Positions 13,877-25,588 of a stretch of DNA of 64,000 nucleotides are shown here, in pieces. A model generated the notes under the pieces. That model did no database searches. It worked only from the letters and a program-made list of their open reading frames with translations, and was not told the origin of the DNA. A program made the translations under genes and the position numbers. This stretch comes from Cucumis sativus (Eukaryota > Streptophyta > Magnoliopsida > Cucurbitales > Cucurbitaceae), in NCBI RefSeq assembly GCF_000004075.3, contig NC_026660.2, positions 20,146,498 to 20,210,497 on the forward strand. Direction: 5' to 3'. Position 1 is the stretch's first letter. Each line of letters begins with the position of its first letter.

Positions 13877-15919
13877 TTACCAGTAATCTCCACATGAGCA
13901 TATTCCATTACTGAAATGGTGAAAACGATTGCAATCTCTAACAATAATGTTGCGTGACACTATTTTGGATATAAGTTTAATAGCAATATGGCAATCCCCA
14001 CAAACACGAAGGTTCTTTGTAATTCGAATTGGTGTACCTTGTTTTGTGTTTAAGATAGCGAAAACAATGGCCAACTTTTCACTATGAATAGCTAGATGAC
14101 ATTCTTTATCCTCGACCTCCACATCATGGAGAGCAGACTCAGTTTGAGGAATGTAACCTAACTCCTTCATTTTCCCAACTAACACATCCAATTCTCCATA
14201 TATGTTCTTGGCTTGTGGATGATATTGATCACCAGCAAGAAATGTATGAACTTGACCATTAAGTTCAACATTACTAATGCCCGGCACTTTCTTAATTCCT
14301 ATCTTCTTCATTGCATATCGAACATTCATTACATCTTTCCACATACCAGCCTTTGCATAAATGTTAGATAACAAAACATAGTAGCCCGATTGCTTAGGGG
14401 CCAATTGGAAAAGAAGATCAGCAGCTACAAGTCCAATATCCATCTTTGAGTGCACTCGACAAGCACTCAAAAGTGCACCCCACACTCTTTCATTTGGCTC
14501 CATTGGCATCTGTTTGATGAAACTATATGCTTCTTCGACTTCACCAGCTCGTCCGAATAGATCTACCATGCAAGCAAAGTGTTCTATCCTAGGAACTATC
14601 CCATATTGTTCTGTCATCATACGAAAGTAATGACGCCCCTGGTCCAACAATCCTGTATGACTACAAGCAGAGAGTACAGAAACAAAAGCAATGGAGTCCG
14701 GATTTTGACCTGAGTCTAGCATTTTTGCAAATAGTGCCACTGCATCATAGCCTTGACCACTTCTTCCATATGCAGACATCATTGATGTCCATGACACAAC
14801 ATCTCGCAATCTCATTTTATCAAATACATCTCTAGCTTCTTCTAAACATCCACACTTAGCATACATGTCAAGTAATGCATTCTCAAGTAATAAATTCGGC
14901 CGAAGATTGCCCTTCTCAATATATTTATGTAGACGCCTTCCAAGAAATAGGGCTGAAAGGTCCCCACAAGCAGGAAGAAGGCTTGCAATTGTAACTGCAT
15001 CTGGTTTCATCCCACATTCCTCCATTTGCAAAAATAAACTAACGGCTTCATTTGGCATAGAATTATTCACATATATTGCTATCATCACGTTCCATGAAAT
15101 TAAATTCTTCTTAGTCATCCTCTCAAACATGTTATGAATATACTGAACATTTTCCAATGATGTATAACACACAACAGGCGAAAGGCTAGCCATTGTACCT
15201 GCATCATGATTTAGATTTAGAGAATCCATTTCCTTGCAAATTTCCAATGCATCATCAAATTGCCCACTTTGTGCGTACCCTGCAACCATTGAATTCCAAG
15301 AAACTACATCTCTATATGGCATTTGATCAAGGACTTTTCGAGCCTCCCTTAAACAACCGCATTTACCATACATGGCTACTAAAGCATTACCAATAAATAA
15401 GTTTGTGTCAAGACCAACTTTCACTATTGCATCATGAACTTGCAACCCTACCCTCAAATTATCCAATCCAGAACATGCCTTCAAAACGCAAGGGAATGTG
15501 TAATGATCAGGATTAAAAGCACAGCTTAACATGACTTGAAAAATGGAAAGAGCTTCAACATACAAGTTGTTGTTCACATAACTTCTAATCATGACATTAA
15601 AAAACACAACATTCTTTTCAAGACTTCTATCAAAGATGTAACGAGCTACACTTGTTTCCCCTTGAGCAGAGTAAGCTCTCATAAGCTTAATAGCAAGAGT
15701 TGGGTCAATCCGTAGATGTTCATTAATAACAATCTTGGAGTGGAGTTTATTCAATGTTTTGATGCCAGGATATTGGTCCAATATTACCTCACACGCTTCT
15801 TTAGAAAAGACTTCAACTTTTAAACGGTCAAAACGTATGCGGGTCGAAGAAACGATGCCTCGAAACTTATTGGAATTTAAGATTTGTCGAGTACAAAAAA
15901 TTATTGCCTTCATGGACAA
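13877..15919 (-). CDS. DYW-class pentatricopeptide repeat protein (At3g49142-like)
   Basis: A single uninterrupted frame of 680 codons, typical of intronless PLS-type PPR genes. After a basic N-terminus (MSMKAIIFC...), which could be an organellar presequence, come arrays of 31-36-residue PPR repeats (recurring VSWNSMVAGYA-, MYAKCGC- and PDAVTIASLLP-type motifs), then E/E+ motifs (about residues 490-585), then a DYW domain. The DYW cytidine-deaminase signature is complete: H612-S613-E614, the C640-G-D-C643-H motif, and the terminal C-S-C-G-D-Y-W (674-680). Such proteins bind organelle RNA and carry out or support C-to-U editing at specific sites. The order and wording of the repeats closely match Arabidopsis At3g49142, from my memory of that protein. 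The RNA target is unknown. The upstream side lies within about 40-100 bp of retrotransposon-like sequence. A second in-frame Met at residue 3 is an equally possible start. Confidence 0.93.
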   Translation of the reverse strand: MSMKAIIFCTRQILNSNKFRGIVSSTRIRFDRLKVEVFSKEACEVILDQYPGIKTLNKLHSKIVINEHLRIDPTLAIKLMRAYSAQGETSVARYIFDRSLEKNVVFFNVMIRSYVNNNLYVEALSIFQVMLSCAFNPDHYTFPCVLKACSGLDNLRVGLQVHDAIVKVGLDTNLFIGNALVAMYGKCGCLREARKVLDQMPYRDVVSWNSMVAGYAQSGQFDDALEICKEMDSLNLNHDAGTMASLSPVVCYTSLENVQYIHNMFERMTKKNLISWNVMIAIYVNNSMPNEAVSLFLQMEECGMKPDAVTIASLLPACGDLSALFLGRRLHKYIEKGNLRPNLLLENALLDMYAKCGCLEEARDVFDKMRLRDVVSWTSMMSAYGRSGQGYDAVALFAKMLDSGQNPDSIAFVSVLSACSHTGLLDQGRHYFRMMTEQYGIVPRIEHFACMVDLFGRAGEVEEAYSFIKQMPMEPNERVWGALLSACRVHSKMDIGLVAADLLFQLAPKQSGYYVLLSNIYAKAGMWKDVMNVRYAMKKIGIKKVPGISNVELNGQVHTFLAGDQYHPQAKNIYGELDVLVGKMKELGYIPQTESALHDVEVEDKECHLAIHSEKLAIVFAILNTKQGTPIRITKNLRVCGDCHIAIKLISKIVSRNIIVRDCNRFHHFSNGICSCGDYW

Positions 15920-15954
15920 TATGTACTAACATAACAGTACCTGAAAAGTGGAGT

Positions 15955-16712
15955 TAGGACGTGTGAATTAATTTATCAATGTGATCATGCTAGTTTCTCA
16001 TCTTAAACTATACTACATTTACAATAATCAAAGACTTGTATTATCAATGAAAATATAACATATTGTTTTCCTGCGTGTAAATATTCAACCTTTCTCCTAT
16101 TTCAAGACTACATATCTTCTGATTGAATTACTATAATACAAACATATTGTAATTCCATCTAAACTAAAATAGTATCAGAGCGGTAGATCTAACCTTGAGG
16201 AGAAACGATAATTTTTCTTGCAGTGCAGAACCCAAGCTGCTCGCTGCTACCATTGCCGTCGCCGGTACTCTAGCCGCCGTCTAAAGTAGCGCACCCTACT
16301 TCCGGTGTGGTACTTTAACGATTCCGACATATTGATCACTCGCAGAACCGCACCCACCTCTCGCACAATTCGTTGCGTCCACAGTTTCAAAGAATCGGGG
16401 TTTTCATTCGCCGTCCGTCTGCAAACCATCGCCGTCAGTTGAGAAATGGTCCTCCGATAGTGTCTGGAGACTTCAGTGCCTGAAGCTGGTGAGCCGAGGA
16501 CAACTAGCGAGGCCGGTTGCCGTCTCAACTGCCGCGCCCGGTGTTGGAACACCGTCTGGGACTTCCTTGTTCGAGAGATTTCTTTACGAAGGTGTATTTT
16601 CGCTTCAACCTAAGGTTACAATCCGGATCGGTCGGTTCTCAGACGGTTTACTTTGATTCAGTAGTTCTTTCTTTGGTATTAGATTATATTTTCCTTTTTT
16701 TTTTTTTCCTGT
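15955..16712 (+). mobile_element. Truncated copia-type LTR retrotransposon (LTR end, PBS, leader)
   Basis: At 16170-16181 the string tagtatcagagc differs by one base from the copia primer-binding site for initiator-Met tRNA (TGGTATCAGAGC). The ~200 bp before it (about 15955-16155) has the look of an LTR 3' half, with a polyadenylation-like ttatcaatgaaaa string and a pyrimidine-rich end. The ~520 bp after it (16182-16700) is far more GC-rich than the surroundings, as copia untranslated leaders often are, and carries no long plus-strand frame. No gag, integrase or reverse transcriptase follows, because the sequence changes abruptly at about 16713. The element is therefore a broken relic. The exact left edge is uncertain. 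Confidence 0.5.
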
Positions 16713-17935
16713 AGGAGCGTTTGGGAAGAGGAAAGAGTTAATGAAATGTGGTTGGAAAAAATTTATTATTAATAATGTCATGATAATATGTGTTTGGAAG
16801 AAAATTATTATTAATAATGTTATGATAATATGTGTTTGGAAGAAATATTATAAATAATGGTATTATGATAGTATGTGTTTGAGGAAAATATTATGAATAA
16901 TAGTGTTACGATAATATGTGTTTAGAATAATAATTATAATAGGTATGTTATGATAATATTTGTTTGGACGAAGGATTATGTGGAAAGAATTATGAAAATT
17001 ATTTATTATTATTATTTTTAAAAAGTTTATATTGTAGATTTAATACACAAGTATTCATATATTTAATTTATCAAACTGTTATATTTTTGTAAAATAAGTT
17101 ACATTAGTTTCTTAAATACTTTGTGCATTTTCAACGTTTTTTATGCAAGCTTTTAGTGCTAATAAATTATTATCTTTTAATTTGTATTCTAAATTTAATA
17201 CATAAATTAAATATATTTAATTTACCAAATTAACTTAGTTTTCTTTAAATAATTTATTTGAAGACGACGTTCATTTTCAACTTTTTTTTTACGTAATTGT
17301 TACGTGTCATTAAATTGTTAATTTTTTAAAATTTATATTATACTTTTATTTTTTAATTGATATTCTAAATACAATACACAAATTGTATATATTTAACAAT
17401 TGATGTAAATCAAATACTTGCATCATAATTTCAATCAAACGAAACGATATACGAATAACAAAATTGTTTTTAGGAAAGGAGTTATAAACGAAAGTCAATT
17501 ACATGCAACAAAATGTACGAGCAAAAATTAATATTATTTTTAATAATGCATATTCTAATTCCAATACACAAATTTTGATATATTTAATTTACCAAATCAC
17601 TGTAGTTTTTATAAAACAATTTGGAGTAATTTCCTTAAATACGACATCCATTTTCAATAATTTTTACGTAATCGTTAAGCAATATTACATTGTTAATTTT
17701 TTAAAATTTATATTCTAATACACAAATTTGGTAAATTGTACCAAATTCATAACTTAAAAACAAGGTGTGTTTTTTAAATAAGAAGATTAAAAATATTTAA
17801 ACTTAAATTGAATAATTATACATTAGGAATAATTGAGTTTGAACTCAGGAAAGAATAAGAAATGATTAAGGAATAAGGAAGGAAGGATTGAGAAAATAAA
17901 CCTTTCCCCCATAACATTTTTCCTCCCCAAACACA
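16713..17935. mobile_element. Short-inverted-repeat DNA element with internal minisatellite
   Basis: The left edge (cgtttgggaagaggaaa, about 16717-16733) is matched, inverted, by the right edge (tttttcctccccaaaca, about 17917-17933), giving imperfect ~17-bp terminal inverted repeats around ~1.2 kb of very AT-rich non-coding DNA. Inside the left end the terminal motif is iterated as a 42-43-bp minisatellite (separate entry). No target-site duplication could be fixed with confidence. Non-autonomous PIF/Harbinger-like or hAT-like elements have this build; the superfamily is not determined. Confidence 0.4.
16745..16975. repeat. 42-43-bp minisatellite, about five to six copies
   Basis: Copies carrying gtgtttgga(a)ga(a) followed by attattaataatg and atgataata recur at 16790, 16832, 16875, 16918 and 16960, with a diverged first copy at about 16747. 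The unit echoes the terminal motif of the enclosing element, so the array probably arose by iteration of its end. Confidence 0.75.
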
Positions 17936-18747
17936 TCGGTAGAGTTTGTATGAATAGATGCATTTGGTCTCCACACTATCCAATAAGGGTTTTAATCTTT
18001 TCGTTTTTTTTTTTTTTACTTATTCCTTTTTTATTTAACGCTTATATATATATAGTTTAGATACGTTATTAAAATTTTAAAAATTATTTTAAGTGAGAAA
18101 TTTTTTAAAAATATTATAATTTATTTATGATAAATAAAGATAGATTTATATTTATGTTTATGTTGAAAAATTATGATATTTTGATTCATTTTTGCTATTT
18201 TTTAAAATATACCTAAGAATTAAACAATTTACTATTTACATAATAAATGCTAAAAAATAGTTCAAAAATTACCATGGGTGTTATTTAATAATAGAATATC
18301 TAAGGTGTGCATCAAATATATATCGATAATTTATCAAATGTATATTAGGTCTATCGATTGTTCAATTTATAAGATTTAGGGTATAATGGAAACTCCTCAC
18401 GAACGTGGATGATAATAACACTTGTTCTTTATAATGAAGCCGCCTATTCAAATTGAACGTTAAAAAGGTTGATTTGTTATAACTTGAAACATAAATTTAT
18501 CAAAAATAATATGAAAACCACTTCCAAGTTCCAAAACCAAACCCAATTTACATCAATGTAAGGAATTATGATAGAAATAGTTCAAATCTCAATATGATGA
18601 ATGGTAAGATGTTGTGGCATACCCAATACCCTTACCATACCATACCATACTCATAAATAATTGTGCTTCCAAAAGGAAATAAACTTTGTAGGGCCACGGG
18701 TTTGGAGTAGTTCGACTCTCTCCAATCCTCACCGGGAACACTAAACC
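17936..18747. other. Upstream region of the Whirly gene
   Basis: AT-rich non-coding DNA with a T-run at about 18007-18018 and a taccataccatac string at 18632-18651. The last ~60 bp before the start codon are GC-richer and pyrimidine-rich (ctctctccaatcctcaccgg), as in a plant 5' UTR. No clear TATA box is placed. Confidence 0.4.
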
Positions 18748-21588
18748 ATGCTCCGTCTTCAATGTCTCTCTTCTTCATTTCTTCCCACATTCAACCCCGA
18801 ACTCTCCCCGGAAACCTTATCCAACCCCAGACTTTGTACTCTCAACTTCTCTCGCCCACTCCCCACTCTCACTACTACACGCAAACCTACTTCAAAATGC
18901 CAATACTCCTGGAACACGCAGCAGCACCAACAATCGGCCTTCGAACCGGCCCCTCACACCGATTCCCTTTCCCCACAGTCTCGCGCCGGAGGTACTTCCT
19001 TCTCTCTTTCACTTCCTGTTTCCTGTTTCTCACTTTGTTTGACCCTCTATGAACTTAATTGTTTTTTTTTACCTTGTTCTCTTTTTCAAAGGGCTTCTCC
19101 TAATTCAAGGGGTTTTTTTTTTAGGTTCTTTATTTATTTTGTGTTCGTTGTTTTTTATTTATCTGGTTCTGAAGTATTATAATTTGGGTTTTTACTAGCT
19201 GCTGCTGCTGCTGCTGCATTGCCTCCGAGGTTTTTTGTTGGTCATTCGATATACAAAGGGAAGGCTGCTCTTACAGTTGAGCCTAGGCCACCAGAGTTTA
19301 CACCTCTAGATGTATGTTTAACTTCAATTCTGAGCTTTGTTGTACTTCATGATATGCTATTTTTCTCTATAGTTAATTTTTTGAAGTTATTAATCGTTTA
19401 AAATTTGTCAGTCAGGAGCGTTCAAAATATCCAGGGAAGGATTGGTTATGCTTCAATTTGCCCCTGCAGCTGGTGTTCGTCAATATGATTGGAGTAGAAA
19501 ACAGGTGTTTCAATACGAGTTGATATCTAACTCCTCTTGTTATGCAAGCTTCTGAAATTTGAATTAATGAGTTAAACTGAAGTTCTAGGTTAATGTTGCT
19601 GACTACTATTCCAAAGGCACCGTATTTGGCATCTTAGAGGTGTGGAAAAGTAGTATCATTTCCTTGATGGAGTAGATGGTATTGAAAATACCAATGCATG
19701 TTTGTGGAGCTGTGTGCAACAATCATTTTTCTGTTTTCGAAAATCAAACTATTTGTAAGAAGTAAGAACGATAGTTGGATGATATCTTGTAAAGGTTAAG
19801 ATCATTACGCATTTGAAATCACTTTTTTTTTTTTAAATTTGTTTTTGAAATCAGAACAACTTGAGCTGTTCTCAAGAAAATGTCACTATGAGAATAAACT
19901 AAATCAGACACAGAGATGAATTTTTTAGGTTTTTTTATAATCATTCTTTGATACCTCACTGAATTAGATTACACTTTGTTTTGTATATAGGTATTCTCAT
20001 TATCCGTGACAGAATTGGGAAGTCTAATTGCCCTTGGCCCACGTGAGGCTTGTGAATTTTTTCACGACCCCTATAAGGGGAAAAGGTATTATTTTTTACA
20101 AGTACAATTAAAATTTAAACCTCTAGTTGTGCCATGTTCACGTCTGTGTATTGTGCATATTTGGCTACCACAAACATCTATTATCTATACCATCGTCTGC
20201 CCAAGTATGCTTTCTCATATCTGAGAATTGCACGATTGTGTTGCACTAAACATTGAAAACAATGATGTCTTGATCCTTTTAGTAGCCAAATACCACTTCT
20301 TTCTTGCATGTACCTGCTGCCAAGTAAAATGATTTTTACGTCATAAGTTGTTTGTAAACAAAGCTTTGCAGGTTTGAAAACATAGTATTTTATCATAACA
20401 AGAGACGGCAAAATATTTGTTCTGTAGTGATGAAGGGAAGGTCAGAAAGATACTAAAAGTGGAGCCTCTTCCGGATGGTTCTGGTCATTTCTTCAATCTC
20501 AGTAAGTCTTGTATTGAACCGTTTATCATCCATTTGACATTAAATGTAAATGCTGAAGTCTGTTTCATGGGTCTTCAGTTGAAGAGAGCGTATGTGTTAC
20601 CTCCAATAGAATTTAACCAGTTGGAACCATTTGTGTCTCATTTACCCGTGTCATTTTATTTTCCAAACTCCTTGATAATATCACCATTGTTTTTTCCTCT
20701 TAAGCTTCCATTCGTATCTTCAACTATGACGATGGTTTCTAATAGGATTAATAAACTTCCTATCAAATACACGTGCTCCAAAAGAAGCGAGAGAGTTAGT
20801 GTATGAGAAGTTAGTATCCATGATTCATGAGGGGGTGCATCTTTAGTACAGATGGAGCCGTGTGAGCTGGATTGTTAGAATGAGTCATTGATCATCTTTG
20901 ATTATATCTAATTCAATGGATTTATGATTTTAATTGTCCTGCTTGAATCTGATTCTTTATTAGATATCTGAAATAGTCAGATTTACCTTTTAGTTTGCTT
21001 ATTTCAAAGTTCAATAAACAATCTACACGTAACGGAACTTGATTTTTTTTTAAAGTTCTTTCTTCGGATAGCATTGATCCTGTGAACAGCAATGATGCTA
21101 GAGAAAGTCTACTGTTTCTTACTTCCTTAACTTTTCTGTTCTATTTTGCTGCACAAGCCGTTCAGAACAAGCTAATCAACGTGGATGAGAGCATTTATAT
21201 TCCCATCACCAAAGCAGAGTATACTGTACTTGTTGAGGCTTTCAAGGTATAGTCCTTTCCCGTTTACATTCTCACCTCAATATTTAGGTGTTAGGAAACT
21301 CAATCCTTGTCAGCCCTTTGTTATATCCATAATCATTTTTTACCACTAGAACAATCTACTGAGGTTGACATCAACCTTGTTTTTCCTCCAAATTGTGTGA
21401 TTATAACTCGTAAATTGGATGTTTAAGGTTACGTTTCTGATACGGGTGAATTCATTATTCTGTAGTTTATCTTGCCGCACCTCATGGGTTGGCATACGAT
21501 TGCAAACACCATGACGAAGCCTGAAGATAGCAGCCGAGGAAATACCGCCAATCCCAGATATGGAGGTGACTTTGAATGGAACAGATAG
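18748..21588 (+). CDS. WHY1: Whirly single-stranded-DNA-binding protein, plastid type
   Basis: Seven exons: 18748-18991, 19199-19311, 19412-19504, 19991-20085, 20428-20501, 21158-21246 and 21466-21588. All junctions are GT-AG and the frame is kept, giving 276 residues. The first ~80 residues are Ser/Thr/Pro-rich and basic, as in a chloroplast transit peptide. A run of seven alanines (82-88), coded mostly by a (GCT)n tract, precedes the Whirly domain. The domain contains the hallmark KGKAALT motif (101-107), the QYDWSRKQVFSLSVTE segment, LPDGSGHFFNLTV, and a C-terminal acidic/aromatic tail ending GGDFEWNR. Whirly proteins form tetramers and 24-mers on single-stranded DNA, stabilise plastid genomes and also act in the nucleus on defence genes. 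One detail: splice phasing gives Thr where many relatives have Ser after NL. WHY1 rather than the mitochondrial WHY2 type is chosen from the transit peptide and overall similarity. It ends 383 bp from the convergent formin gene. Confidence 0.95.
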
Positions 21589-21971
21589 TGTCTACTTTTT
21601 CTAGGCTGACTGAAGATGATTATTGTGCTTATATCAGTTATCCTGATGAAAATAGTTAGCTAATCACCTTTTGTAATCTATGGGTCCACGTATTTTTTAA
21701 TACATCTCTAAACCCTACATATACATATATTAGTTATTGCACCCACAGAGTTTACTTTCATTCTAAGTTCTCCATTTCATAATTTAAATCATTATTAACA
21801 ACTTCATTCATAATGTCGAACAAAGTTCATTTTAATTTGAAATTTTTTTACCAATGGATATACAAATCGTCTATCAATAATATGCATAAACATTTCATTA
21901 GGAGCAGACGTAAAATATTAAAAATCATCATAAATTCTCATTTATAGTACAAAATAAAGGCCGAATCCAAG

Positions 21972-24159
21972 TCAGAAGCTGTCATCTGTAAAATCGCTTG
22001 AAAAACTACGACACATGAAATGCTCTGCCAAACATGGAAACCTCGAGCTCAAAGAGCTTTTCAATGGCAGACATGCATTCAAATTTCCCATCTTACTCTT
22101 CCCCTTTAAATTCCCACCTATTTCAATACACACCTGATTGACCATGCACACAAAATTCCTCACTATTACAAATATTTGTAGTGGATTTTCTATATCCCCT
22201 GTTTCATAGTACTCATTCGTCTTCTTCACAATCTCCATCACCCTTTTTTGCTCTCTTCTTGCTGTCTCAAGTTCTTCCTCTGCTGATTTGACAAAATCCA
22301 TCATATTCCGCTTATATTCACCTCCTTCCTTTGATAGAAGCTTTCGTATTTCTGAAATTTGGGTTAAGAGATTGGGGCAACTGGCAACGAAGGCTTCGCA
22401 GTTGATTGTGGATGCTTTCTTGACGTTGGAGAGCTCTGAGGTGAGTGATTCCATGGCCGATAATCCGAGTATTGTGTATTCGTTTTCTCTTTCATTCTCC
22501 GATATGGGTGTTTTTGAATTTGTGTGTGAGAATCGTTTTTTCCCTTCGGATTTGATTACTTCTTCCACAACGAAATGAAGCAATGTGGTTTTCCCGCCTG
22601 TGCTTTTTACATCTGAGAGTTTTAAGAGTGAATTGAGATCGAAAGCTTGTGCATCTCCTCTTGTTGTTCCTGAATTCAATCGGTTTCCAGCTTTGAGAGT
22701 TGCTTCTAATAGTTTTGTAAATAACCCTTTTTTCTTTAGCTCTTCGCAACCCTCACAAAGTATTTGTGAAAAGTCTTTGAGACGAAGAAGCTCTGCCTTG
22801 AAGTTTGATCTGAAAAGCATGGCGTTTAGACGAGTGAAGGCTGTTGGAACAGCCTTGAGAAGGTGGAAAATGAAAGATTCTGCATCCGCAAGCTTTAATG
22901 GGTCGCCATCAAATTCGAGGATTTGGGATTGTTGTTCTTGGTTTGGAGTGATCTTGACAAGCTTCTCCAGTGTGTCTGAGTTCAGGCCATGCCCTTCCAT
23001 GAGAGCATCAAGAAGTTCTTGCCGAGATATGTTCAGGGATTTAAGGATTATTGCAATGTTTCTCGATCTTCTGGAATCGAGGATAGAAATTTGTTCTCGC
23101 CTGCCATTGTTGGGGCCTGATGGTTCTGTTTGCTCATGATTGCCACTCTGCTTTGGTGGCGATTTCTTGTTTGTGGCTACATATCCGAACAGAGCTTCCA
23201 TAAGGTCGCCATTAAACCTGAAGAACAAAGATGAGAACAAAGTGGAAAAATCACGGAAGCTAATTCAAAATGAGATCTCTTCCAAATTCAATTATGATTT
23301 ACCTGAAAGAACCTCCATCAATCTTGTCCCACACCATTGCATGATCTACATTTGTATTAACTTTATCCCAATGTAATGGCTTCAATCTAGTCTGATCATT
23401 CCTTGCTGAAGATGGTCCCGAATTGACGACTGCCTTTGGTGGTGGCGGTGGTGGGGGTTTCCTCAGAGGCGCTGGTGAAGGTGGAGGGAGCCATGGCAAT
23501 GTTTGTGAAAGAGAGAGAGAGTGATCACGAGCCTCCATTTTTATTGAAGACATGAGCAAAGGAGTTTCTTGGACTCTCTCTGGGTTCGTTCCTCCCTCTT
23601 TTACAAAACCCATATCTTCATCTTCTTCATTTTTCTTCGACTTTCTCCTTTCAGGGTTCTTCCAATAGATCACATCTAGACCATTTTCTTCAAGAATGAA
23701 CCCACTAAAGTTACCCTTGATTCTTGTAAATTCTTTCTGACTCATCAAAGCCTGACCTTCCCGTGATTGTGAACTTCTGTCATCATGTTGTTCCTTGTGT
23801 TCTGCAAGAATGCATCTGCGGATGTAAAAGAAGAGACACAAAGAAAGTAGGAGGGTAGCCGCTGCAGCTGAAACCACCACCGTTATAATGGTGGCTTTCT
23901 TGGACACGTTCTTTGTTAACGGCTTCGGTTGTACTTGTTGTGGTGGTGGACGTGATGGCGGTGGTGGAGATGGGCGCCGAGAGATGGTTGATAGATTGTC
24001 TGAAGTATTGTTGGTGAGTGGGGCATGAAATGGCAATGGAAAAGGATAAGAAGTTTCAATATTCTGAGGGGAAATGGACTGAGAACAACAAAGAGGAATG
24101 AAAATGAAACAAAGAATGAAGTTTGGAAGAAATGGCGATGGCCAAAGCATTGCAGCCAT
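21972..24159 (-). CDS. Class I (membrane-anchored) formin-like protein
   Basis: Two exons, 24159-23303 and 23217-21972, with a GT-AG intron of 85 bp whose splice recreates an Arg codon; 700 residues. The domains in order are: a hydrophobic signal peptide (about 1-26), a short Pro-rich extracellular part (63-72), a transmembrane helix (about 90-113) followed by a basic stop-transfer stretch, a cytoplasmic linker, a short FH1 proline run (223-241), and an FH2 domain from about residue 258 (LKPLHWDKV) to about 660. The FH2 core is intact, including [16 protein letters not shown] and [10 protein letters not shown]. Plant class I formins nucleate and bundle actin at the plasma membrane and link it to the cell wall. 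Compared with Arabidopsis relatives it looks closest to the FH4/FH8 group, with a short extracellular part; that assignment is from memory and not firm. The start is the first Met before the signal peptide. Confidence 0.93.
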
Positions 24160-24508
24160 GGCAGATTTCCAAGAATTGCAAAGAGAACTGAGATTGAGTT
24201 TGTGTTGTTTTTTTTTGTTACTTTCTTTGTCATTGGTTGAAGAGGATTTGGTGCTAAGTCTTGCAGTCAGAAATTTGAAATCTTAGATAGAGGAGCAGTT
24301 TTATGGATTAGGCCAACTTTATAAATGAAAAACAAAGAAAAAAATATATATATCATGGGGTTCTTTTTAAAAAGTTAATTTTATTATATTCTAATAGATT
24401 TCTGGGTTAAATTATTTGAGCATCAAGAAGTTGGAGGTTGGATCTCTTTAAGACAATAGAAAAAGTTCAAAACAAAATTCTTAATATCTCTCCATGTAAC
24501 ATAGCAAC

Positions 24509-24616
24509 TAGATTATCAAAAATAGGATAATTTGGAAGGATCTAAAGAGTTTTGAGATGAATTTTAAAAAAGATGACTTTTAGGACAAATTAGTTGGAAA
24601 AAGTCTATATTACCCT
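24509..24616 (+). repeat. Left terminal inverted repeat of the MULE
   Basis: It begins around gattatcaaaaatagg and ends with taccctc at 24616. It pairs with 27486-27596 in inverted orientation, without gaps, at about three quarters identity over the inner 71 bp. The outer edge is uncertain by a few bases. Confidence 0.65.
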
Positions 24617-25126
24617 CAAGTTAAAAAATATCCTAAAATCAATTTATGAATCCTCTCTTCTCCTTCTCCCTCCGTTTTTTCACTTTCTAAAAATGTTTCA
24701 TTTTTCTCTCATCCCTCCCTCTGGTGTTTCATTTTCACGAAATTTCCTTTTTCTTCCTTTTCCATTCTTTAATTCGTTTTCTTGAAATTTCTTTCTCAAG
24801 CTCTTCCCATGGTCTCCACTGGCCTTTGAAAACCATTTTCTCCATTTTCTCACTTCCAAAAAGAATATTTCATTTTTCTCTCATCTCTCTCCATTTTCAT
24901 ACATTGTGGGATAAATTGGCCTTCCTAATTCTAAGAGCATGAGAATGTTGCTCTCACCTGCATTGTTGTACATTATATAAAAGTTCTGCACACTTTACAA
25001 TTTTCCAAGATAATGAAATAAAAATTGCATACCAAAAAACAAAAATGGTATTCATTCCATTATATAAAACTATTTATGTACATAGTTTGGAACATATACA
25101 ATTCCTTCAAAAGTTGGAACTAAAAG

Positions 25127-25588
25127 TCAATACATGGGATTGTTGGTCCATAATTGAAATGCCAATTGTTTTCTAAAATATGACATGTTTTCTTGACATA
25201 ATGTAGCTACATCTAAACCAGAAGCTTCATATTCGAAATACTTAATTGTAAATACACCACAATCACTATTGTTGCGTTGAAGTGGAATGGAGTCGACAAT
25301 GACAAGTGGCCAAGGTTCCTTGTGTGTTGATGATCCGCCTCTCCTAACAAAGAATCCAGTAGCATCGAGCAAATTTGGCACCATCTCTTGAATTGGCTCT
25401 AATATGCTTCTCATATCTTCGGCACTCGTCAGCGACGGAAGCGAATCCCATACCTTAACTTGACAACGTACCAAGTCCAAGCATAATAGAATCCAATGAT
25501 TGCCATGGATATTGAATGGAGAGTAAATGTAATCAACATTCACCCAAGGATCTTGACAGTCTTGTTTTGATCCGACAACATAGTCAAC
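25127..25588 (-). CDS. C48 (Ulp1/SENP-type) cysteine protease domain, 3' exon of a MULE gene
   Basis: The frame can be read from a possible acceptor (cag at 25591-25589) through 25127. It starts VDYVVG... and runs on as PWVNVDYIYSPFNIHGNHW, upstream of the first Met at 25543. The catalytic triad of C48 proteases is all present: His in GNHWILL, Asp in VWDSLPS, and Cys in NNSDCGVF, with the oxyanion Gln a few residues before the Cys. The domain ends naturally at a stop. The N-terminal exons were not found: an upstream frame (25540-25746, starting MASTSTNG) is shifted relative to it, and joining them would need a 26-nt intron, too short for a plant. It is therefore a partial or decayed gene. Related sequences are abundant in cucurbit genomes as transposon-borne Ulp1-like genes. 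It is probably not a housekeeping SUMO protease. Confidence 0.6.
   Translation of the reverse strand, partial: VDYVVGSKQDCQDPWVNVDYIYSPFNIHGNHWILLCLDLVRCQVKVWDSLPSLTSAEDMRSILEPIQEMVPNLLDATGFFVRRGGSSTHKEPWPLVIVDSIPLQRNNSDCGVFTIKYFEYEASGLDVATLCQENMSYFRKQLAFQLWTNNPMY

Noticed and set aside
14865-15137. Plus-strand open frames inside the PPR gene (also 15193-15396 and 15735-15929)
   Set aside because: They are antisense shadows of the 680-codon PPR frame and have no protein features of their own.
16247-16552. Minus-strand 101-codon Arg-rich frame
   Set aside because: It lies in the GC-rich copia leader; its composition follows from GC content, and it has no known motif.
22585-23139. Plus-strand 184-codon frame
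   Set aside because: It is antisense to the FH2 domain of the formin gene, whose sense frame is strongly supported.
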